NCBI GenBank assembly: GCA_029747585.1
Contig: JAPEVF010000225.1
Span: 1 to 64,000, forward strand
DNA: 64,000 nucleotides
Direction of reading: 5' to 3'
From: Pleurotus djamor
Lineage: Eukaryota > Basidiomycota > Agaricomycetes > Agaricales > Pleurotaceae
In this document: positions 9,726 to 20,818 of the stretch, piece after piece
How positions within the stretch are numbered: the stretch's first letter is position 1
Layout of the letters: every line of letters starts with the position of its first letter
The notes under the pieces: generated by a model
What the model saw: only the letters and a program-made list of their open reading frames with translations
Databases searched by the model: none
What the model was told of the DNA's origin: nothing
Position numbers and translations under genes: made by a program

Positions 9726-10995
9726 ATGGGGGGAAACGCATTCAAGAACCTCCCTGCCTCCGCATTTCCTCGAATCCCTCCTGTTGTCTACTTCGCGTTG
9801 AAGGAACGCCTGACCACGAAACTCTCGCAGCTGTTCTCGCTGGTCACTGTACCAATTGAAGCTCCAGAGAAAGTTGATTTCGGTGATCTCGATTTTACCG
9901 TTGCCCTTCCTCTGAAGGACGCGGCGGTCTCCCCAAAAGACGTCCAGCATCTGCTGGGCGGGACGCATGCAATTCTTATGGAAGGAAATCGTACGTCTAA
10001 TTATGCCGTGCCGATTCCGCATAGGGAGTGGGTCAGCTTTGGTCATGGTGTAGAGGCCGCCGTGCAACGTGCGCGTCTTCTACAAGACTTAAGCAACCAT
10101 CCCGCCACCGTTGTTGTTGATGATGACAATGCCTCGGAGTGCCGCGTTCAACTCTTCTACCAAGTTGACGTGCATGTCTGTCATGACGAGGCTGAGTGGA
10201 AGAGGATTTCCTTCTTCAACTCTCATGGTGACATGGGCATGATTCTTGGCCTACTAGTACGCAATCGAGGACTACACCTTGGTAGTAAAGGTCTCAGGGT
10301 ACATAAGTCATCTTTTGAGTCCTCCATAATTACTTACTGACTTACCTTCCATGCAGCTACCTGATCCTCCAAACCCTCCCTTGGAGTTGTCCGACAACTT
10401 CGACGAAATCCTGACTTTTATGGGTCTTTCTACCCATCCCCCTCGATCACCCTTTTCGACCAGACGCGAACTATTCGAATGGCTTGCAAGCAGCCGTTTC
10501 TTCGATCCGAACAAGTTCCGCTCGTCTGGTTCCGGTATTTCCAAAGTGAAAATAGATCGCAAGTTGTATCACAACTTTGTCTTATGGGCTGAGACCCAGC
10601 GCACAACTTTATCTGCGCAGGGCGACATTAAGCTGAAGTCAGGCGATGCTATCGATATTTGTCGACTGAATCACGATGGTGGTATTCATGATGAAGCCCT
10701 TGACTTCTTCAAGAAGAGGGACGTCTTCGAAGCCGCAGCTAAAGCGCGGTTGCTGCGTACCACACTCAGAAGTGTCTGGCGTGGTCATCAAGTGCGCGAT
10801 TGGGCTGAACTTGGAGAGCATTGGTCCGGTGTTAGTCGCATTATGAATGGTGTGAGGGAAGAACTTGGTGGGGACGAAAAGATCGCACAGATATTGCTCA
10901 CCGATGGGGGGCAAGAATTGCTGAAGACCAAGGTGCTGGAAACGCGAGACAGGTTGGGCTTAGTCCCAGTCACCAAGCTGTCCACAGGGCTGTAA
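9726..10995 (+). CDS. Conserved-looking hypothetical protein, possibly a nucleotidyltransferase-fold protein
   Basis: Not recognised with certainty. Two exons (9726-10298, 10357-10995) encode 403 residues, largely soluble, with no signal peptide or membrane helix. It starts MGGNAFKNLPASAFPRIPP and has VDFGDLDFTVALP near residue 55. The GG at the start and the D-L-D in a hydrophobic strand weakly resemble the active-site pattern of polymerase-beta-type nucleotidyltransferases, and I recall similar fungal hypothetical proteins with a GD-DF core, but the spacing is not the textbook one. Later parts are predicted helical (RRELFEWLASSRFFDP, ALDFFKKRDVFEAAAKARLL). Coding quality is good throughout and the intron has clean GT-AG ends. 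Confidence 0.75.
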
Positions 10996-11692
10996 ATATC
11001 AAAGAGGTATGTTTACACTCCAGCCTTTGTATTGGCACCTGGTCTAATCCATTTTCCACCCCTTGCAGAATCATATAATGTCGCAAGTTTTGCTCTCAAA
11101 GTGCCTCCCAGTTATCAAGAGACTGAATGATTTCCTTGTAATCACTTTCACAATTGAATATCAACCATCGATTGCGCGACCCGCTGTGTCCCATTATCTG
11201 GAAAATTGGGCTCACGGATCAATGCTGTTGTTACTGGCGCCGAAAGGATTGTCACTTCGTCAGACAAGAAACTCGAGGCCGCCACCAAACGAAGTGTATT
11301 GGCCTCCCCATGGTTAGACTGGAAAGGGTGCCGTCACATTACCCTACAGACGCCGTACCTGACACAATATCCAAACAAGTTTCTCGGATTCTCCTTCGCG
11401 GCGTCTGATGTGACACCTTTCTCATGGACATCCAACATTACTTCCTCCCAGGCTGGACTGCGTGGATATGCAGAGGCGCCCCCAAAGCGCTCATCGGGTT
11501 CATTTCCGTCCACATGAAACACTACGTCCTGGACTATCTGGGGGAGGACTGACCTTGTCAATGTCTGCTTGCTTATCTTGCATTCCGTGGTTTTTAGTAT
11601 GCGCAACACCTAAGTGGCCGCATGCGCCTATATAAGCTCCAGTGAAGAGAGAAAGAGTCAAGACACCAGTTCTCCCTCAATCGTTGCTTCCC
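10996..11692. other. Intergenic or unresolved 697-bp stretch
   Basis: No gene I can support. Short open frames on both strands (plus 11206-11517, minus 11334-11609) have protein-like composition but no start context, no homology I recognise and no joining introns. This may be a decayed gene. Confidence 0.35.
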
Positions 11693-13931
11693 ATGATTCC
11701 TTTGCTTGCCCATTCACCGCCCGTGTCTCAAGACACGCCAGCCTCTGTCCTCCTTCACTATATCGAGGGCTTCCTTCTCACCCGTGCCTCCGCAAGTTTT
11801 GAAGACTATGAAACTGTTCGACGGAGCATTCGTATCCTGTCAAGCCAGGTCTTGCTCGCGGAGAACGTCGTCAGCAACGTTGATGTGCATAGTTCGAGCC
11901 GCGACTACATACGCTTGAGGCTGGATGCGTTTCGAAACAAGATCTTTCTCGTCTTTGAAGCACACCGGTACCCTCAAATCGTGCTCCGTCAGACTCCAAT
12001 TCGCAACCTGGCCTGCCGAGTTTTCCTGAATAGCTGCCGTGGCATAGATGCTATTAGCAGCTTGAGAACGATGTCTCTTGAAATCACCAAGCTCATCCAC
12101 AATGACACCTTCAAGACGATTACAAGGCATGCTGTTCTTGCACATCTCCCTCTGTTGTACATTTGGTTGATAAAATTGTTTCGCTAAAGCTCTGACCTGT
12201 TCGAGGCTCCCAGCGTGACTGCTAGGCTTCCTGTGGGAGTTCGAACTCTCCACACTCCGGGTCTCTTTCGGGGACAACAAACTCCAGTGGGAAACGTCTA
12301 TAGCGTTAAGGGCTCCGACATTCGGAAGGATGACAAGGTCTTCCTGTAAGTTGCTTCACGTCTTCATGAAATACCAGCGCAGCTTATCTGAGGAATGCGC
12401 GCAGTATCATGGGGGGTACCGGAACCGGAAAGAGTACAGTGAGTATCTATTTTTACCTAGTTACATGAACTCGACATATATACGTGATCTAGTTCGTCAA
12501 CGCCATTCTTGGAAGTCCACTAGCACAAATAACCAACAGCTTGGAACCATGCACCCGAAGCGTGCAAGCCTTTAGACATGTTGCGGAAGATGGTACCAAG
12601 ACAGTGGTCATTGATACCCCAGGGTTTGATGAATCTTGTGTTCATGACGCAGATATCATTAACTCTATTGCCCACTGGATGAATACCTTGTATGTCAATT
12701 GCTACCATCTGGAGTATCTCGCTGAGACCCCTTCCAAGGTATCGGAACAAGGTCGCACCTTGTGGTGTTCTGTTTTTCCATTCCCTTTCCGCCAATAGGG
12801 TTGGAAAGGCTCCCATGAAGAACATGTTACTCTTCTCGAAACTAAGCGGTAAAGCGGTCTTTTCTAACATGGCCATCGTTGGGACGATGGTCGACCAAGT
12901 GGATGAAACTATTGTGGAAGCTCGACTTGAGGAGCTCGCCTGCTGCTGGGAGTCAGCTGCCTCATTGAGGCCTCATGTCGTTCCATTCAGGAACACTGCG
13001 GCCTCTGCCTGGGATATTATAAGTGGGTTTCATAACCCTAGCCCGCTCCTTATCTCGAAGGAGATGGTTGCGGAAAAGAAACTTCTCGGAGAGACTACCG
13101 TTGGCGCATATCTACTCCAAATCCTCCAAGACATCATTCACAAGATTCGCCCTCCGGCATACAAGCTCTTCAACCGCTGGTATCAAGGGACGCCTTTCCC
13201 TCAGACAGAGGAAAGTGTGAGAAGGCTTGTCGCAGATCTCAAACATCAAATACAAGTGCTATGCAACTCAGGTCGAAATCCTTTCCATGGCAAAGGCAAA
13301 AACGGCGAAAGTGTACTGCCAATCAACTCCCTCGCATACAAAACGATCCATATCTCGCAACTTCACTCCCAAATCGCACACTTGAAGGAGTTCGCGGCGC
13401 TATCCCCTATGCCACAGCTTGTTGAGGGTGTTCAGTATGCTTCGAACCTGATGGATACCCTGCAAGTAAGGTCGTTTGTGCTCATCGTCCTGATACCTAC
13501 TGATCTATTGAGTAATAGGCATCCGGTCTTTTCCGCCCCTCAATCATCCGTTTGCTATATGACCTCTGCCACTTGTTGTCCATGGGGCTGGATACCAACG
13601 CGCATCCCGCTTGCGACGATCCCCTGTCCTTTCTCATTAGGTGGGTACAGCCCCAGCTATCCACTGCTCCTACTGGTTCACAGAGTTGCCTGTATTTTTA
13701 GCGAACTCATCAGCCATGAAAAATACACACAGCGGATAGCTTCAACAAAACTTCCGGATCTCAAACTCGAGGCTTACCATCACTTAGCCTTATGTTTCTA
13801 TGCCACCAACGAGGCCAGGAACTTCCTTGAGGTATGTGCATGGAACAGGCTCCCAAAAATATACGTCTGACCATTTGAGCCAGGTTGATACGAAAACCCC
13901 GGCCACTGGCCGACCTATGCCTGCACTTTAA
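11693..13931 (+). CDS. P-loop GTPase (G-domain/AIG1-like family of fungi), gene model uncertain at the 5' end
   Basis: The G domain is clear: P-loop IMGGTGTGKSTFVNAIL, switch-II TKTVVIDTPGFDES (DxxG) and a predicted G4 region AIVGTMVDQVDE. The downstream half is helical and ends about GRPMPAL. Exons that fit: about 12193/12213-12345, 12406-12438, 12493-12689, 12739-13465, 13519-13640, 13684-13831, 13884-13931. The open frame 11693-12187 (about 164 residues, start MIPLLAHSPPVSQDTP, helical) probably forms the N-terminus through an intron near 12130-12215, but neither a 36-nt nor a 72-nt junction has good splice signals, so it may be a separate gene. Without it, translation could start at ATG 12409, inside the P-loop exon, which would leave almost nothing before the loop. 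Fungal relatives are lineage-expanded GTPases of unknown role. Confidence 0.6.
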
Positions 13932-14285
13932 TTTGGATTGTTCTCTGTTCTCAGAAGTAGCCACGTATGACGTTCCCATAATTATTGTTTCATCTCTCTC
14001 CATGTCCTTGGTATATCACTCCCACAGCTAGTGAATGAAGTACAAATGAACTCACTAAACCTCTTTCGGTTCTGAGCGATCGCCTAAGCATCATGTTTTG
14101 AGCACCATGAGCGGTCTAGCTCCGATCGTATGAGCCATGCAGGTGGCAAGAACCCCTGCCGATTTAATTTACTTACTTCTTAGTCGGCTGGGAAGCCTGG
14201 CAAGAAGGGAAGCATTGGGGTGATGAATGCGTGTTGGGTATATTATTTGGAGGGATACGAATACAGCATAGCGGTACGCAACTCG
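13932..14285. other. Convergent intergenic region
   Basis: 354 bp between two convergent genes. No gene, RNA or repeat seen. Confidence 0.6.
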
Positions 14286-16545
14286 CTAACAAACACGAAT
14301 ACGAGCTACTGAGGGGTCATGATCGCTGACCCTCGCGCTGTAGCTGGGAGACCAAGTGTTCACATGAACGTGTTCGATCTTCGGCGAGCGTAGGGCGATA
14401 GCGGGGGAGACGAATATATGGTCTATTTGTTGGGTATTCTGGTCGAAGACATAGGAGTACCGTTCGGCAGGTTTCGTGCCATCGATCGCGTCGATTTCAG
14501 TCATAACGTTCTTGAGGGGGGCAAAAACTGAGCGAGTCTGAACGAACTCGTTGAAGTCACCACCAACGACGATGCTTGCCAGTGGGTCACGGACAAGAAT
14601 GGATTTGACGAACTTCTGTTGATGAAGAAATTGCATAAGCTTCAGCTCGCGCAAATCGAACATGGGTAAGAAAGTACTGACGGCTACGGCTTGCACTTGA
14701 CTCGTGCGTTGATCAACTCCCTGGTTTACAAAAGGACGAGCATCGCCTTGCGTTGACACGCTGCCGGACTTGGATGCTAGATGGAGATTGACGGTGAAAA
14801 GACGCTGGCCAAGAGTCGTCTCCCATGCAGCGACAAGGGGTTTGCGAGAAGCTTCCCAGGCTACGCTTGTGGGGTCAATGCGTCCGGGGTTGAAACTATG
14901 AGTGACGTGAGATGATTGCAAACAACCGGACGCATGCAGGACACTGACTTCAAAGTTGGCTTTCCAAAGAAGAAAGAGCCTGACTTGATGGCCACGGCAT
15001 CCAGAGGGCCTCCAACGGGGGAACCAGGAACGAGACGAAGTTTGTCTGGGCGGTACCTGGGGTAAGGCGTTAGTTCGATATACCAATAAAGTATACCATT
15101 CGCAACTCACAAGTACGCTTGGCGAATGTTGCCACCCGGTTGACCACCATCTTGCTTGTCGATTGGGGCAATTTCAAGGAAGTTATACTGGACGCCACTG
15201 ATGGCAGTGATCGCCTTAGCCAATGTTGACAGAGTCAGGTTGGCGCTGACAACGCCATCGTCTGTGACACCAGAGCCATCCTGGATTTCCTGCACAAAAA
15301 GGATATCTGGGTTCTTCAAGTACTTTGCGATGTGGTCAGCGATGGCGGGAAGATGAGTGGAATTAGGCGTGAGGTTCAGGACCTGTTGATGAAGGTTCAG
15401 CAAAGGAATCCCGTTGGCGAAGCGCACGTAACTCACATTGTAGGTTCCAACCGTGACAACACAAGACCTACCCTTGGGTGAGGTAAGAGAGGTCACAGGG
15501 NCGACCGCGCTAGGTCTTGAAACCACAGTAGGTGCAGTCAACGGCAGGATGGAGAAGAACCCGAATCTGTCAAGGCAAAAGGGTGGTCAAAGTATGAAAA
15601 GGGCGAGACACGGCGCGACATACTGGTAGGTCACGATGCCTGTAATGTCAGAGAGTTCGAGTCCAATCGCAGTCACAGGACTCTTTGTACCGTCAAGCGG
15701 ACGACCAATGATGATGGCCTCTGGGTTAGCATCTGGGCGACCATCGGTGCCTAGGTAAAGGTATTAAGTTTGTGAATGAAATGGCGGGCTAGCGCAGCGG
15801 TCGCACCAATCGTAATAGATAGTCCACCTCGACCATTTACACCGGTGGCTTTCCAAGCACCCCGTGCCCAAAACTCTCCGTACCTGTTCTCAAAATTGAG
15901 AGCAATAGGTTTGCGGACAGTGACGAGACGTCCTTCTAGACTCTCCCAGAAATCGAGACCGTATTTATCAGGTTGTAAAGCGGGATTCGTCGTGTCAAGA
16001 CGAGAGCTATTACTGGGCACAGAAAGGTAGCCATCAGGACCGTCGTCAAGGCCGGAGAGGTGCTGAGTTGGGGGGCTGCGATCTTGTCCTAGGATTAACG
16101 GAGTGACTGGGTTGTTCTGGGAGATCACATTGATGTCAGTGGGGAAAGTGATTTCGGTCAAGGAGAGGTCATTAGGGGCCGATGACGATCGGAACTCGGC
16201 CACAAGACCAGAGACAGAGATCAAGTCCCCAATGGCCACTTGAGCGATGATCGTGGCGTTTTGTGTATATATCGTGAGGCCATGAGAGACTCGGATGTCG
16301 TCAGACGGTTCCCCCGCAATCCAGAAACCAGCCGGCCCCTGGAGCACAAAGAACTATAAGAAAGAAAACAGGAAGCACATGAATGTAGTGCATACCTTTG
16401 CAGTGACCACACCAGTAACGTTCCGCACGGTCTGACCAAGGAGAGGTGATCTAAACGATGACCCCTGAATCTCAGTCACGCTAACGGAGAGAGATGTGGG
16501 GGCCAACGCCGAGAGCAGTCCAAGCAGCGAGAGTTTGTTGAACAT
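14286..16545 (-). CDS. Secreted endonuclease/exonuclease/phosphatase-family nuclease with N-terminal OB-type domain
   Basis: Predicted extracellular DNase/phosphodiesterase. Begins MFNKLSLLGLLSALAPTSLS, a signal peptide, then an OB-like nucleic-acid-binding part (VRNVTGVVTAK, GPAGFWIAGEPSDDIRVSHG, GDLISVSGLVAEFRSSSAPN). The catalytic DNase-I-like domain follows: VGTYNVSYV (Asn), DILFVQEIQD (catalytic Glu), VVGGDFNEFV (Asp, Asn), QQIDHIFVSPAI and ARVSDHDPSVA (terminal Asp-His). This is the layout of large secreted nucleases of the ExeM/NucH kind. Several introns of 50-70 nt interrupt it. The N at 15501 sits inside an exon and, unlike others, is needed to hold frame. A TATA box lies upstream. 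Function could be nutrient scavenging or destruction of extracellular DNA; inferred. Confidence 0.88.
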
Positions 16546-17180
16546 GGTGGGTTTGGAGCTTGAGCTCGGTTCCGGGACCAGGACTGAGGTGGAGACCTAC
16601 AAATGCATCTCATTCTTCCCCGAACATTTTATATTTACGAGATAAAGTTGGTTAATTGGCAGAAAGGCACGAGGGACCACATGCAACGGGTGGAGGAAAG
16701 AGCCAATATGGCAATGGTAGCCGACTTGTCATCGACGGGCTTCAAAGTGTCTCGGATACTGGCAGGTTGGCGATGCGGAGGAGTGTGGAATGGCGTGGTG
16801 ATCAGCGTGGAAGCTCTTATCGCCTCACGCGTCGTAGCCACGTGTGCCATGTGTCCTTGCGGCCTCAGCTCAGGTTCACTCTCCAAACTCGGTGGTCCGA
16901 ACGTGCGTTGCGAAGAAGGCGCGGAATGGCCAACATCTCTCCGAAGCGAAGGGGACCGTGATTAATTTACTTCGAGCGACCAAAAGAACCAACATTCAAA
17001 GTCTCTTTGATTGGCTTTACCGCTTCGCAATCGCCATGCTGAAGCAGTTATATATAGATACAGTTAGAAAGGGTGGTCTAATGCTAAAAGTACAATGGTA
17101 TGATTACCGCCCGGGCACACGATGGTATATGTAGAGTGTTTGGCATTTTGGTATGGATCCATTCTTCAGTCGTCAAGGCT
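16546..17180. other. Promoter region of the secreted nuclease gene
   Basis: 635 bp between two minus-strand genes. Apart from the TATA box I see no gene; open frames on both strands here lack coding character. Confidence 0.55.
16627..16633 (-). promoter_or_regulatory. TATA box of the secreted nuclease gene
   Basis: TATAAAA on the minus strand, 82 bp upstream of the ATG at 16545. Confidence 0.55.
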
Positions 17181-18702
17181 CTAGATAAGGGCCTTGCATT
17201 GACCATTTTGTTGATCGCATTGACCGACAGTGAGGCCAGTTGCGCGTCCGGCAGCTGAGTTGGCGAAGTTGGCGCACTTGTTCTTTTGGATGTCGCACGA
17301 GCGACCAAGAGCAGCGCCGATATTAAGGAAAGAGTCGGAACCTTCAACGTTGAAACCACGTCCTCCAACAGTGACGCTGGGAGCAGGTTGACCTCCAACT
17401 AAAAGGGTTGATCAACAACGAGGAAAAAAGAGGGACGAGCAGGGGATAGGTTACTTACGAGCACCAGTGAAGAGCTGCAAATTGCCTTCAGCAGGAGCAG
17501 CGCCTGCACCGGTGTCCGCACCGGCGTCATCACCTGCGCCAGTGTCAGCACCAGCACCAGCATCGTCACCAGCACCAGTATCCGCGCCGGTATCGTCACC
17601 AGCACCAACATCTGCGGTAGCAGTAGGCTCAGCAGCGGTGACACTGTTCAGATGAAAGTCAATGACTACCCATTTGTCTAGCAAACGAAACTTACGTCAC
17701 GGTAACAGTAGCAGTCTCAGTGACAGCAGGGCACTCATCCTGAGTAACGTCTGGTACCTCAGCACTGCGCCAACGCGTCAGTACACAGTGGAACATCTAA
17801 GCAAAGCAGGCAACCTACCCAGCACCAGCATCGTTTCCACCAGCACCATCACCGCCAGCAGCCACTCCTGCGACGGCAGCCTGAATTTCTTCAGGCGTTG
17901 CATCCGGAACTAGGAGGTTGAGGCTGACGATACAGCCGGCAGCATCATTCTCGTCGTTACAGCTGTTTCCTCGGGCAGTTGGGTCGCCAATTTGACCGGG
18001 AGCGAACGTTCCAGCCTTGATGGCTTCGAGGGGATCACCACCAATGCTGGCAATTTGTCGTGCAAGTTCAAGAGTGATAGCCTTGTTCACAGCGGCGGCG
18101 TTGGGAGAAGCAGGGTCCTAAACGACTAGTTAGCCTGGCGAACTAGCAAGGCAATGGTGGGTAATCAGTTTACCTGGTGTTGAGAGATAGCAGCAATCTC
18201 GGGGTTAACGGCAGTGATGGTCGTGCAGGGTTCCGTGGTTCCGCCAACCGAGAGGGAGTTGCGCTCGAGAGCACGGAACAGAAGGGCGTTGACTTGACCT
18301 TGCAAATCGCCTGCAGCCTTGGCGTTTGTGAAAGCCTGGTCGGCGGTTGCTTGGTGCAAGCAGTTGGGATCCTGTTTTGTAGGATGTTTAGTTCATACAT
18401 AAGATAGACGGACGCAGATTGATACCTACCGCAATTCGACCGGCACCGTTAGCTGCGGCGGCGTTGCCCAAAAGACCAAAGACGGGATCGATGATCCCAT
18501 CTGGGTTGTTCAAGTTCAGGGTAGTACGGACAGCGCGGAGGATAGCTTCATGGGAGTGCTCTGGTAGCTAAATGAGTTACAAGCCCAAGAGCACATATCA
18601 ATAGCACCAACCTTGAGGAACTTCTCTACGGATGGGGATGGCAAGGGCCGACCAAGAAAGAGCGGCGAGGACAACAGTCGAGACGAACTTGGTAGAGAAC
18701 AT
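17181..18702 (-). CDS. Secreted protein with Asp/Gly/Ala low-complexity repeat and Cys-containing C-terminal domain
   Basis: Starts MFSTKFVSTVVLAALSWSAL with AIPIRR after it: signal peptide plus a possible dibasic pro-site. About seven exons; the first junction works with acceptor CTACCAG, giving VPQEHSHEAILRAVRTTLNL. The middle is alanine-rich and helical with paired cysteines (DPNCLHQATADQAF, TTEPCTTITA, GNSCNDENDAAGCIVSL). Then a low-complexity tract of DAGADTGAG-type units and a C-terminal domain NIGAALGRSCDIQKNKCANF and VGQCDQQNGQCKALI. I recognise this C-terminal cysteine pattern from other basidiomycete secreted proteins of unknown function. Likely extracellular or wall-associated. Tandem with the secreted nuclease, same strand, 635 bp apart. 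Confidence 0.8.
17497..17640 (-). repeat. In-frame repeat encoding Asp/Gly/Ala/Thr units
   Basis: Imperfect tandem units of about 12-24 bp that encode DTGAGDDAGA-type repeats in the secreted protein. Such tracts change length easily. Confidence 0.75.
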
Positions 18703-19820
18703 GGTGAAAGAATGGAAGAACGAGCAAAAAGCCTAAGCCGGGGCGAGTAAAGGTTTGGAAGAAAGGTAAAGAACGTTGCAAGGCCTGTGAAGAAGAAAGA
18801 TAAGTCAGAAAGGATTCGACATCGACGACAAAGCGAACGCACAGGCGAAGAGAAAGGCGAAGGGAAGAGGGAACCAAGCCCGGTTTGACTAGCAAAGCCG
18901 ACAGAAGAGACTGGAATGACTAAAAACAAGAATATGGACATCAGTGGGTTTTATATTTTTCCATATCTCCTCGTTCCCCGTCCGCCCTTGCGTGCGCCTT
19001 GGGGATCGTCACGGTTACCAGGGACTTTAGTCGGCCCATTGTAGAGAGAGAACGAAGTGATGTTCTCATCACCTAACTATTACGTCGCCTTGGTTGCCTC
19101 ATTTTCTGGAAATTACGGAGGATGTCGACCAACATTCGGCATCAATTCCAACATTCCGGACAACAACATTCGGTGCTTGTACGGAAGTCCGAAAAAGGCA
19201 GGAGCCTGACCAGAATGGGCGTATGGTCGGCCTTGTATCGTGAATACGACAGGTCTTCTTGGTTGAATTGGGGCGTACTCGCAGGTGCTACTACAAGCTT
19301 GCTTAAGGTCAACGTCGTCTATTAGCAGCTCGAAGGAAGCCGAAGACTGCGAGGGGACTGTGTGGCATGACTTCGCGAAAAACTCCGAAGTTCTGCATCA
19401 AGGTCGCCATGGTATAATGGAGCCAACCTGGGAAAGGCACTCTCCAGTAATGACACCGGGGCTTGTAGGGATTTGTTCGACAAAGGTCTCGCTCGGACAT
19501 AAGTAAGTGCGTTGCTCGGAGTCGCACTTCGATGGTTCGGATTCGATCACAGGGTTGCCACTAGTGTGGGAATCTTCTAAGGGTTCTTGCAAGCGCTATC
19601 TCAGTGGACAGTAAACCGTGGGATCCGAGTGCAGGGAATATTGAGTTATCCGAATGTTACCTCCTTAGACAATTTATATACCCTCTTTTTTAATTTGCGC
19701 AACAGAGGGCTGACTGCTCCCAATCCTTCCCCTCCCTCGCTACACTCGGGGGGTCCCCCAAGCCAGGATTGGTCGAGTCAGCGCACTAAAGCCTCGTTTG
19801 CGCGGGGGGGGATGTCCCCG

Positions 19821-19876
19821 AACCCTAACCAGCTAACCTAACCCTANTCCCCTAACCCTATCCCCTAACGCTAACT
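19821..19876 (+). repeat. Degenerate interstitial telomere-like (CCCTAA) tract
   Basis: Within 56 bp there are repeated AACCCTAACC, CTAACCT, AACCCTA, CCCCTAACCCTA, CCCCTAAC words, variants of CCCTAA, the complement of the common fungal telomere unit TTAGGG. An N sits inside the tract. Confidence 0.55.
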
Positions 19877-20220
19877 TGGCTGCCCAAGAACCAATGCTGG
19901 GTACAGGCTAGGGTTCGCGTGCGCGAAGCCTAGCCTTTTGTGTNTTTTTTTAACTCAATGTGTACTCCCAGTGGCCACTAGAACGTACCCAAGCAGTCAG
20001 AAACCCCTCAGAGGCAAGTAGGGGGTTTAAATATTTAATTACTGATAATTATTACCCGGATTCAGGGAAATGCCAAGTACCTGATCGAATACTACCCATC
20101 GAACAGTTCCTCCGTTGCTCGATGTACATACAGATCAGCTCCTGAAATCTAGGAAATTATTAGCAAGACACACCGTCGGACGCAATGATCGAGACGTCTC
20201 TCGAACTTGGATCACTGTTC

Positions 20221-20264
20221 GCATGTGCTTGAACGTGCTTGACTGTGCTAGACTGTGCTTGAGA
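20221..20264 (+). repeat. Short imperfect tandem repeat
   Basis: Four imperfect copies of a 10-11 bp unit of the form GTGCTTGA(A/C)(C/T). Confidence 0.5.
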
Positions 20265-20818
20265 GCACAAATTCCGTCGTGTCAGTGGCGTTCATAATAT
20301 CAATGGTGGAGTGGATATGATGGTCAAATTTGGGACAGAGAGGAACAACGATCGAAGCCAAGGACTGCAACTCGCAAGCCTCGTGAAATGTCCGAGATGT
20401 CCGTTTGTCATGACCCTTGCCTCTATGATGATCGACCAGCAGCGCGAAGTTCGTTGTACAGAAGGACCGGTGGCGAGTACGATGTCATGTTCGGTATGAG
20501 ATTCTGCCTCTCGGACGGGGTCACGCGTTGCGCATGCAGGTGCACCTTGTGGGATGGGCACGTCAGTGACATACTCTCTTTATGGAATGGCATACACTTT
20601 GATGTCGAACGAACACTGATGTGTGGAAAGCTTGACGGCTCAACTCCACTCTCAAGTTTGAGGTTCACCTATGCGCATACCGCGCACTTACCGTCTAGTT
20701 TAGTGACATAGACTTCATGGTGACACACCGTTGAGCGAGTTTCCAGTGAAAGGAATGCTAAAAAGCAAAATTTGCCCATACAGGCGGCCGTTCCGAGTAA
20801 AAGGATATGCCCGGTATT

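Larger units (their letters stand above)
18703..20818. other. Gene-free stretch of 2.1 kb
   Basis: No gene supported. It holds the upstream region of the secreted-protein gene (TATAAAA on the minus strand at 18949-18955), a degenerate telomere-like tract at 19.8 kb and a short imperfect repeat at 20.2 kb. Two Ns (19847, 19944). Confidence 0.55.

Noticed and set aside
16603..16965. Open frames on both strands upstream of the nuclease gene
   Set aside because: They lie over the promoter and TATA box and lack coding character.
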